Part shown: positions 12,113 to 17,975 of the stretch, piece by piece
Position numbering within the stretch: the stretch's first letter is position 1
Layout of the letters: the number at the start of each line of letters is the position of its first letter
Virus record (IMG/VR): IMGVR_UViG_3300007345_000284
Span: 1 to 23,645 of that record
From: a virus
DNA: 23,645 nucleotides
Reading direction: 5' to 3' (one strand)
Position numbers and translations under genes: made by a program
The notes under the pieces: model-generated
The model's input: the letters and a program-made list of their open reading frames with translations, nothing else
Database searches by the model: none
Told to the model about the DNA's origin: nothing

Positions 12113-13135
12113 TTACTGCGACTCGCCCCACATCAACTGTTCGTCAGCCTCTGCCATCATCTCAGCGACTGCCTCCCGGTCATCCCACTCCCACTCAGAG
12201 GGAGACACGGGCGTGACCTCGGGAGCATTAGTGTAAACACCATTGGCGAAGTCATACCCTGCAATGACGTGCGGCTTAGCAGTGCGACGCGCCTTGCCCT
12301 TGCCCTTGGACTTGGCCTTGCCCTTTGCCCTGGACTTGGCAGCACCGGTACCCAGGGTCCAGCGGTCGGACTCTTTGGACTTGGGACGTGATGCGTTTAC
12401 ACGCACCCGTGGTGCAGCAGGCACCGGCTCGAACAACTCGCTCGAAACGATGACGCCCTGTTGAATCTGCAAGTACGTACCCTCGGGTAGGTCTTGCGTC
12501 CACTCCAACTTCACACCTGCCGCATCGACTGCTTCCTTGAGAATGTGCATCGTTGATCCGTAGACGAACGATCCATTCTTGGTCTGCCCCACCGCTAACG
12601 GTGAGCCATGACCACGTGCCAGGTGCAGGGTTTCCACACTGTCCCGGGTGTCGTACCAGGCCAGAGCAATGCGACCGTGCAGCATCTCTAACGCATCGGT
12701 CACCGGCAGGTCACCGTGTGCCAGCAGTGCGAAGATTGCTTCACTGTCGACCTCACCATGACGGTCGACGTCATCGCCCAGCATGGCGAACAGGTCGTCG
12801 TCGTGCCCGTAGTCCAGGGTCCCGTTGTGGGTGCCAATAATCGTGCCCTGTTTGATCGGGTGATTATTGAGCGGGTTAGCGGGTGAACCCTTGGTCGCAT
12901 ACCGGGTATGCAGGATGCGCGACGTCGCCTCGGACTTGTGGTGCCCGTGCTTGACCCACGTCGATGCGGGCACTGCGGCTTTCTTACTGCGCACTTTGCC
13001 GTTACTGAGCCACGCTGCACCACTGGCGTGCTTGCCACGTGCCTCACATTCCATGAGCAGATACCCGGCCAACAGGTCGGGGTCGATCTGCCCGTGATCC
13101 TTGGGGTTCAAGCAGAACCCACCGATTCCACACAT
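12113..13135 (-). CDS. Class II glutamine amidotransferase with basic tail
   Basis: 340 aa from ATG 13135 (AAAGGACGG upstream), so that Cys2 becomes the N-terminal nucleophile after Met removal (MCGIGGF), as in Gn-AT-II enzymes. Other family motifs: R33-G34 (EARGKHASG), H76-T-R78-Y-A-T, N91-H92-P93 (LNNHPI), N104-G105 (THNGTL) and D130-S-E132. These bind glutamine and release ammonia. The amidotransferase domain ends near residue 230. A Lys/Arg/Gly/Ala-rich stretch (about 260-285) follows, then an acidic tail, so no synthase domain is fused. Ammonia or glutamyl transfer partners are probably the amidoligase and GGCT-like proteins of this operon. Confidence 0.88.
   Translation of the reverse strand: MCGIGGFCLNPKDHGQIDPDLLAGYLLMECEARGKHASGAAWLSNGKVRSKKAAVPASTWVKHGHHKSEATSRILHTRYATKGSPANPLNNHPIKQGTIIGTHNGTLDYGHDDDLFAMLGDDVDRHGEVDSEAIFALLAHGDLPVTDALEMLHGRIALAWYDTRDSVETLHLARGHGSPLAVGQTKNGSFVYGSTMHILKEAVDAAGVKLEWTQDLPEGTYLQIQQGVIVSSELFEPVPAAPRVRVNASRPKSKESDRWTLGTGAAKSRAKGKAKSKGKGKARRTAKPHVIAGYDFANGVYTNAPEVTPVSPSEWEWDDREAVAEMMAEADEQLMWGESQ
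12253..12266 (+). promoter_or_regulatory. 14-bp repeat inside the amidotransferase gene
   Basis: CATACCCTGCAATG on the + strand, one mismatch, opposing transcription. GTGTAAAC variants of the palindromic motif flank it at 12231 and 12395. Confidence 0.5.
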
Positions 13136-13166
13136 AACTACCGTCCTTTCGTTTCTTACCGATAAT

Positions 13167-13180
13167 GAATGCAGTGTATC
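13167..13180 (-). promoter_or_regulatory. 14-bp repeat and probable promoter of the amidotransferase gene
   Basis: GATACACTGCATTC on the - strand. With the preceding GTG it forms TGaTACACT, a good extended -10. The transcript would begin about 20-25 bp before the AAAGGACGG ribosome site. No clear -35. Confidence 0.5.
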
Positions 13181-13248
13181 ACACCTGTATGTCAGGCATG
13201 TTGTAAGCAGAGATGTTGACCAACGTCGGATAACGACGGACGAGGAAA

Positions 13249-13278
13249 CAGAGGGTGCGTTTAAACGCGCACCCTCTG
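13249..13278. terminator. Perfect 11-bp hairpin with GTTTAAAC in the loop
   Basis: CAGAGGGTGCG (13249-13259) pairs perfectly with CGCACCCTCTG (13268-13278) around the loop TTTAAACG. It covers the stop codon of the 215-aa gene on the - strand. Only TTT follows on that strand, so it may stabilise an mRNA 3' end, attenuate transcription, or form a cruciform presenting the repeat. Confidence 0.55.
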
Positions 13279-13908
13279 CTCCTGCCACCAGCCACTTCCC
13301 AGGTGACGGACCTCCACCCGTTGCACCTCATACGTCGGTGCCGGTGGTGTCTCGGTCCGTTGCTCCGGCTCCCACCACAACACGTCCAGGACCCACGAAC
13401 CACCGTTGCGGTCGGGTCGGTGCGTCACTGCGGGACGTAACCGTTGCGGGTGCCGGTCGGGATGCCAAGTGCGGTCCAGAATCGACACGGCGTTTAAACC
13501 CATGTGACCACTCGGCCGCCACTCGTACCGCTCCTGGAAACGACGCATCACCTCGTTCTGAAAACGGTGCACGATCTCCGACACGGTGTTGAGGTTGCGC
13601 GTTTCTTCGCTCCCGCTCCGCATTCTCCCGCTGTGAGGTTGGAACATCCACGACACTTGCCAATAGGGTTGGCGGTCATGCGACACGCGACGTGTCACCG
13701 ACACGTCGGCCCAGCGTGGCCTTTCCATCGCCCACCACCGACGGTTCCGATCCCACACCGAATAACCGTCAAGTGCCTCGGGAATCACCAACTGCCACCG
13801 TTGATACCGGGTGAACGAATCACCCTGCACGTCAACATTCCGGTCCTCTGCCCGATGCCACCGGAGATGGTCGGCGGCCACAATGTCCTGCCCGATACGC
13901 CTAGGCAT
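13261..13908 (-). CDS. Hypothetical protein, 215 aa
   Basis: A Trp/Arg-rich protein ('RRWWAMERPRWADV', 'YWQVSWMFQPHSG', 'WVLDVLWWEPEQR') with alternating strands and one central helix ('NTVSEIVHRFQNEVMRRFQ'). No signal peptide, membrane segment or known catalytic motif. RBS AAGGGGAG precedes ATG 13908, and a GTTTAAAC repeat fills the exact gap between ribosome site and start. It lies between the amidoligase and amidotransferase genes, so it may act in the same pathway, for example as a substrate or adaptor; this is inference from position. Confidence 0.7.
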   Translation of the reverse strand: MPRRIGQDIVAADHLRWHRAEDRNVDVQGDSFTRYQRWQLVIPEALDGYSVWDRNRRWWAMERPRWADVSVTRRVSHDRQPYWQVSWMFQPHSGRMRSGSEETRNLNTVSEIVHRFQNEVMRRFQERYEWRPSGHMGLNAVSILDRTWHPDRHPQRLRPAVTHRPDRNGGSWVLDVLWWEPEQRTETPPAPTYEVQRVEVRHLGSGWWQEQRVRV

Positions 13909-13916
13909 GTTTAAAC
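13909..13916. promoter_or_regulatory. GTTTAAAC between ribosome site and start codon
   Basis: The palindrome abuts the ATG at 13908 and follows AAGGGGAG on the - strand. It is the clearest case where the motif occupies a possible control position instead of the interior of a gene. Confidence 0.5.
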
Positions 13917-14000
13917 ACTCCCCTTCGTTGTCGATCTAGTCACCGATCTGGCAACCATTCGGGAACCCCGACCCGGTGAGCCGGGGTCCCCTGATGGTGG

Positions 14001-14885
14001 TCAGACGCGCTGTAACGAACGCAGACGCGCCAGCCGGTCCGTGGTGGCCGGTGCCACCGGGTCGGTCGGTGCAGGTGCAGACGGTGCCGGTGATCCGGTC
14101 CCCCGACGCTCCGCCCATCGACGGTGATCCTCTGAGAGGAACCCCATGTCGACCAACCAGGACAGGTAGTCGCCATTCGTCGTGCGATACGTTGCATTCG
14201 ACTCCGCGTGCAGACGGGTGGCACGGATGTATCCGACCCATCCCATGATCTTGCGGAAGTTGATCGAACCGTCACGTTGCCGGACCTCAAGCGTTCCTCG
14301 CTCAAGGAACCATTGCGTATTGACCGCGTAGCCGTGAGACGACGCCACGCCCGTCAGTGCCCGGGCGTCACCCGATTGGGCGGCCGTTACGAACCGATCC
14401 CATGCGGACCCCGACAGGACCGCGCACCATTCGGAATACCGGCCGCCACGTTCCCGACCGGACCGAACCAGGGTGTCGGTCACGTTCTGGCGAGAGGACC
14501 AGATACGTCCCCACCTGGCGAGAGCATCCTGCCCGATGGATGCCATTTCCATGTGCACGTGCAAACCGGCCGTGCGACGTGCACTCTGTGGCCGGAGGAC
14601 CCGTGCGCCAATCTCATTCAGCACCCGGGTGACCGTCGCCAGGTCCTCAAGATGACGCGGGTCATCCCACGTCAGGACCGGTGACACCACCTCAACTTTC
14701 CACGGAAGGCGGCCATTCGTCGGAATGGTCACGTCATCTTTCACCTGCCATTTCGTGTAGTCCCGACCGGAGTACGAAGCGGGAATCGCAGGGATGTTTA
14801 AACCCGCTGCATTCAACGCATCTGCCACCTGCGAATGGCGCAACGGTGACGCCATTTCCAATTCGATCCCAAACGTGAGCGCCAT
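14001..14885 (-). CDS. Amidoligase (COOH-NH2 ligase, glutamine-synthetase fold)
   Basis: 294 aa. Motifs of the Amidoligase_2 family are clear: E8-x-E10 (FGIELEMA), 'KVEVVSPVL' (63-71), 'GLHVHME' (107-113, metal/ATP-site HxH), 'RERGGRYSEW' (about 144-153) and 'GTLEVRQRDGSINFRKIMGW' (197-216). The family is predicted to couple ATP hydrolysis to amide-bond formation between carboxylates and amines, by analogy with glutamine synthetase and GCS. GGAGGTGG lies upstream of ATG 14885, 2 bp beyond the previous stop. Substrates are unknown. Co-occurrence with class II GATase and GGCT-like genes supports a peptide or amide conjugation pathway. The last 45 residues are a Pro/Ala-rich tail. Confidence 0.88.
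   Translation of the reverse strand: MALTFGIELEMASPLRHSQVADALNAAGLNIPAIPASYSGRDYTKWQVKDDVTIPTNGRLPWKVEVVSPVLTWDDPRHLEDLATVTRVLNEIGARVLRPQSARRTAGLHVHMEMASIGQDALARWGRIWSSRQNVTDTLVRSGRERGGRYSEWCAVLSGSAWDRFVTAAQSGDARALTGVASSHGYAVNTQWFLERGTLEVRQRDGSINFRKIMGWVGYIRATRLHAESNATYRTTNGDYLSWLVDMGFLSEDHRRWAERRGTGSPAPSAPAPTDPVAPATTDRLARLRSLQRV
14186..14199 (+). promoter_or_regulatory. Perfect 14-bp repeat inside the amidoligase gene
   Basis: GATACGTTGCATTC on the + strand, facing leftward transcription. Candidate stoperator. Confidence 0.6.
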
Positions 14886-14887
14886 GA

Positions 14888-15454
14888 CTAAGCCACCTCC
14901 GTCAGACGGAGCGAGCACGGAATGCCGGTCCCATTCGGATGATCCCGGCCGCACAGAGGTGCGCCAGATTCGATCTGAGACGACGACAGGCGAACCCGCA
15001 CATCGTCATGGATGCTGCACGACACCAAACGCATCCGACTCCCGGTCTGTCGACGTCGACCCGATTGGATCGCTTCGGCCGGGTAGTCCCCGACCTCCGC
15101 CACGTAGTCATCCACCTGCCGGAAGATGCCTTCGGCGCGAGCGTCCGTCGGGTTCACTGTCCACCCGTCGACGATCCATCCACGTGACCGGAGGAACCCT
15201 GCCCTACGGTCCGTCAATCGACCTGTGCCGACGATCCGTACTCTGTCGATCAGGTACGCCAGGACCGTCGCCACCTCTGCCGACTCTGCCAACAAAGGCG
15301 ACACAAGCAGCACAGTGCGCCCATCTTCGTCACGGCCGATATCGGCCACACGTCCCGACCTGGCACGCTGCGCCGGGTAGGACGGAAGAACCGCGAGCGG
15401 CTCTCCATTCGTCATGCGGCTCGCCAAACCGGCAAGCCATTGTTCCCGATTCAT
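14888..15454 (-). CDS. Degenerate SprT-like (metallopeptidase-fold) protein lacking HExxH
   Basis: 188 aa from ATG 15454 (AAAGGGG upstream). The N-terminal 'MNREQWLAGLA', the strand 'VLLVSPLL', and the C-terminal 'GDYPAEAIQSGRRRQTGSRM' plus 'IESGAPLC' match the layout of the SprT-like putative metallopeptidases of actinobacteria and their phages. In that family the residues after 'SPLL' form a helix with HELVHA. Here the equivalent helix reads 'VLAYLIDRVRIVG', so both zinc-binding His and the catalytic Glu are gone. The C-terminal zinc knuckle is also only partly kept. It is therefore likely a non-catalytic binding protein. An in-frame upstream ATG at 15559 with GGAGG is an alternative start, but the family begins at the Met chosen here. 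Confidence 0.6.
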   Translation of the reverse strand: MNREQWLAGLASRMTNGEPLAVLPSYPAQRARSGRVADIGRDEDGRTVLLVSPLLAESAEVATVLAYLIDRVRIVGTGRLTDRRAGFLRSRGWIVDGWTVNPTDARAEGIFRQVDDYVAEVGDYPAEAIQSGRRRQTGSRMRLVSCSIHDDVRVRLSSSQIESGAPLCGRDHPNGTGIPCSLRLTEVA

Positions 15455-15750
15455 CGGGTCCCCTTTCGTTGTGTCGGACCACCTGTCCGATTCCCACCAT
15501 TGCAAGGTACACCATGCCCGATGTTCGGCACGTTGAAACGCACACATTCGCCCGATCATTTCTCCCACCTCCGATCCCGCCAGGTGGGTGCACTGACTGT
15601 CCTACCGGCCGTTCCTGGCATTTCGTGGCACATGGTGGGTGGCCGGGTCGATTCGTGTCGGAGGTGGTCGGGATGGGTGGGGAACTTGAGCGGCAATCGA
15701 CCGGTGTCGGGATCGAAAGGATGGAAGGAGAGGTGGTGTAAACGATCGAC
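15455..15750. other. Leader of the leftward operon, no convincing gene
   Basis: This GC-rich segment has long overlapping frames on both strands, but none with a recognisable protein. It contains the 14-bp repeat at 15498-15511 and a GTGTAAAC variant at 15736-15743. It probably holds the promoter of the leftward operon. Confidence 0.5.
15498..15511 (-). promoter_or_regulatory. 14-bp repeat upstream of the leftward operon
   Basis: TGTACCTTGCAATG on the - strand, two mismatches, about 45 bp before the first gene of the leftward operon. TACCTT could serve as a -10. Likely a control point for the whole leftward operon. Confidence 0.45.
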
Positions 15751-15936
15751 CCGGGCGATTTTAAACCTCGCGTGCTATTTACTGTACGTATCACTTTACA
15801 TGTGTGGCCTATTTCGGAATGGGGGCAAATATGGACATATTGGGTCAGTTTTAAAGTTTTTTTTGGTTTTGACTTCCTCTACCCCCCTTGAGGTAGGTAT
15901 TAACTTAAGTGGAGAGTGTTTTATTTATTTATTAGT

Positions 15937-15977
15937 GAGCGCCGCTAGGCGCGAGCGCGGCGCTCTTTGTGTTTATT
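15937..15977 (+). terminator. Hairpin 1 before terminase
   Basis: GAGCGCCGC (15937-15945) pairs with GCGGCGCTC (15957-15965), followed by TTTGTGTTTATT. Typical rightward intrinsic terminator, though no + gene precedes it in the window. Confidence 0.65.
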
Positions 15978-15982
15978 AATTA

Positions 15983-16017
15983 GGGCGGCCTCCTTGGGCC
16001 GCCCCTATTTGTGTCTT
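15983..16017 (+). terminator. Hairpin 2 before terminase
   Basis: GGGCGGCC (15983-15990) pairs perfectly with GGCCGCCC (15997-16004), loop TCCTTG, followed by a T-rich stretch. Confidence 0.6.
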
Positions 16018-16026
16018 TAAATCATT

Positions 16027-16060
16027 AACCCGGCTCTAACAGTCGTCGCCGGGTTTATTA
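16027..16060 (+). terminator. Hairpin 3 before terminase
   Basis: AACCCGGC (16027-16034) pairs perfectly with GCCGGGTT (16048-16055), followed by TATTACTT. It lies only 36 bp before the terminase start, so it may also act in the terminase mRNA leader. Confidence 0.5.
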
Positions 16061-16091
16061 CTTACTCACTGTGTTCGGGATTGGACTGTGT

Positions 16092-17975
16092 ATGCCTAGA
16101 GGTAGGAAGGATGGTCAGTCTCAGGAGGCTGTGAAGGCGAAGTTTCTGGATGAGATTCAGAAGGGTCGCAATATTGGTGAGGCTTTGGCGGCTGTGGATC
16201 GCGGCCGGAAGGCTTACGAGAATTGGCGTGCGACGGACAAGGTTTTCGCTGGGAAGGTGGATAACCTTCGGGGCCGCGTCTCGGATGCTTTGGCGGTTTT
16301 GCGTGATGGTGGGTTGCCGGAGTTTCCTGAGTTTAGTGAGAAGTATTTGGATGCCCCGGTTTTTCCGCATATGCAGAATGTGGTGGATTTGTTGGAGGGC
16401 CGTGATCCCGGCTGGTTGCATCCGGCGATGAATTGGGAGCGTAACGAGCCGGACTTGGTGATTTGTAACGTCCCGCCGGAGCATGGCAAGTCGACTGTGT
16501 TGACGATGAATTATCTGTGTTACCGGATCGTGAAGGACCCGAACATCAGGATCATCGTTATCTCTAAGACGCAGGCCATGGCTAACAAGTTCTTGTATGG
16601 CATTAAGACCCGGTTGACGCACCCGAAGTACGCGGAGATGCAGCAGACGTGGGGGCCGCAGGGCGGGTATGACGCGAACTCGGAGTCGTGGTCGCAGTCG
16701 ATGATTTACGTGAACTCGGATTCGCGGGATAGCGGCGAGAAGGACCCTACGGTTCAGGCGCTGGGCGTTCGTGGGCACGTTTATGGATCGCGTGCGGACA
16801 TAATCATCTTGGACGACTGTGTTGACGGCACTAACGCGCACGAGTTTGAGAAGCAGATTGAGTGGATTCAATCTGAGGTGATTTCTCGTATCTCGGCCAG
16901 TGGCATGTTGCTGTGTGTTGGTACCCGGTTGCAGTCGAAGGACTTGTACGTGGAGTTGCGTAACCCGGCTCGGTACCCCGATGAGACTTCCCCGTGGTCG
17001 TACTTGTCGATGCCAGCGGTGTTGGAGTACACGGACGACCCGCAAGAGTGGACGACCTTGTGGCCGAAAAGTCATATCCCTGAAATTGGTGCCAAGGGTG
17101 AAATGGCTGAGCCTGATGCTGACGGTTTGTACCCAAAGTGGGATGGGAAGCGTTTAAACAAGAAGCGTGCCCGTATGCAACCACGAACGTGGGCGATGGT
17201 TTACCAACAGGAACAGGTAAACACTGAGGCGATCTTCTCCCCCGATATGATTTCCGGCTCCGTTAACGGTGCACGGTACGCGGGGCCGGTCCCCAGGAAC
17301 GTGCCAAGTGTGCGTGATGGGCGCGGCGGTGACGGGCTGGTGTACGTGATGGGTGTTGACCCGGCTACGTCGGGTTGCACGGCGGCCGTGGTGATGGGCT
17401 TGGACGTCGCAACGCAGAAACGCTACGTGATCGACGTTTACAACCAGGCTGGTACGACGCCGACGCAGATGCGGGAGATGATTACTGGCTTTATTGACTC
17501 GTACGGCCTGTCTGAGGTTCGTATTGAGAAGAACGGCTTTCAGGGTTTCTTGGTTCACGACACTGAGTTGAACCAGTACGCGGCTAATCGCGGCACGATG
17601 ATCCGGCCTCACTTCACTGGCGTCAATAAGCATGACGCTGACTTTGGCGTAGCGTCGATGACTGCCTTATTCGCTGGGTATGAGGACAAGCAGTGCATGG
17701 TGGAGTTGCCTTCGACGCAGAACAGCGAGGCAATGCGGCAAATGGTAGAGCAGTTGTCCACTTGGCAGCCTGCCGCACCTAAGAGCCAAAAGACGGACAT
17801 TGTTATGGCTTTCTGGTTCGCGGAACTGGCGTGCAGGGACCGTGTGGTGACGTGGACCGGAGGGGCGCACCGCAAAAACGAGTTCCTGACTCCGTGGGAC
17901 TTACGGCAACAAAGAACATTCTCGTTAACTGACGCAGAAGCGCATGGTTTGTGGAAACCAGTAGGAGCGGCATGA
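16092..17975 (+). CDS. terL: Terminase large subunit with N-terminal helix-turn-helix
   Basis: 627 aa from ATG 16092. The ATPase domain has Walker A 'VPPEHGKST' (127-135) and Walker B 'DIIILDD' (236-242), then 'GMLLCVGTRL' as coupling motif. The C-terminal RNase H-like nuclease has 'MGVDPATSG' (first Asp), 'RIEKNGFQG' and 'KHDADFG' (last acidic residue). It cuts and packages phage DNA into the prohead. Residues 11-60 ('FLDEIQKGRNIGEALAAVDR', then 'AYENWRATD') look like a helix-turn-helix of the kind found in small terminase subunits. No separate small-subunit gene precedes it, so the domain may recognise the packaging site. Stop overlaps the portal ATG (ATGA). Confidence 0.93.
   Translation: MPRGRKDGQSQEAVKAKFLDEIQKGRNIGEALAAVDRGRKAYENWRATDKVFAGKVDNLRGRVSDALAVLRDGGLPEFPEFSEKYLDAPVFPHMQNVVDLLEGRDPGWLHPAMNWERNEPDLVICNVPPEHGKSTVLTMNYLCYRIVKDPNIRIIVISKTQAMANKFLYGIKTRLTHPKYAEMQQTWGPQGGYDANSESWSQSMIYVNSDSRDSGEKDPTVQALGVRGHVYGSRADIIILDDCVDGTNAHEFEKQIEWIQSEVISRISASGMLLCVGTRLQSKDLYVELRNPARYPDETSPWSYLSMPAVLEYTDDPQEWTTLWPKSHIPEIGAKGEMAEPDADGLYPKWDGKRLNKKRARMQPRTWAMVYQQEQVNTEAIFSPDMISGSVNGARYAGPVPRNVPSVRDGRGGDGLVYVMGVDPATSGCTAAVVMGLDVATQKRYVIDVYNQAGTTPTQMREMITGFIDSYGLSEVRIEKNGFQGFLVHDTELNQYAANRGTMIRPHFTGVNKHDADFGVASMTALFAGYEDKQCMVELPSTQNSEAMRQMVEQLSTWQPAAPKSQKTDIVMAFWFAELACRDRVVTWTGGAHRKNEFLTPWDLRQQRTFSLTDAEAHGLWKPVGAA

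Larger units (their letters stand above)
1029..15511. repeat. Dispersed asymmetric 14-bp motif, about 16 copies
   Basis: Consensus GATAC[C/G][T/C]TGCA[A/T]T[G/C]. Copies: 1029(-), 2331(-), 2356(+ weak), 2365(-), 2522(- weak), 3208(-), 3272(+), 3281(-), 4396(-), 9453(+), 9556(-), 10148(+), 11384(+), 12079(-), 12253(+), 13167(-), 14186(+), 15498(-). Four match every position. About two thirds lie at gene starts, gene ends or promoters. None of similar quality was found right of 15.5 kb, in the late structural operon. Confidence 0.75.
15751..16091. other. AT-rich gap before terminase, possible cos region
   Basis: Base composition drops sharply to AT-rich, with an 8-base T run near 15857 and stretches such as TTTATTTATTTATT (15920-15933). 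Three hairpins follow within 120 bp. In cos-type actinophages the cohesive ends lie just upstream of the terminase gene, so this is the best place for them. I cannot define the overhang. Confidence 0.5.

Noticed and set aside
11381-12391. Long + strand frame of 336 codons
   Set aside because: Antisense shadow of the GGCT-like, 87-aa and amidotransferase genes, whose motifs are clear on the other strand.
12621-12634. Extra 14-bp repeat copy on the - strand (GAAACCCTGCACCT)
   Set aside because: Only about 10 of 14 positions match and it is inside a gene.
14801-14814. Extra 14-bp repeat copy (AACCCGCTGCATTC)
   Set aside because: Three mismatches in the 5' half and located inside coding sequence; may be chance next to the GTTTAAAC at 14796.
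15498-15559. N-terminal extension of the SprT-like protein from ATG 15559
   Set aside because: Good upstream GGAGG exists, but family members begin near 'REQWL' and ATG 15454 has its own AAAGGGG; left as an alternative.
15440-15979. Open frame of 179 codons on the + strand before terminase
   Set aside because: Runs antisense to the leftward operon leader and into the AT-rich gap and first hairpin; no ribosome site or recognisable product.
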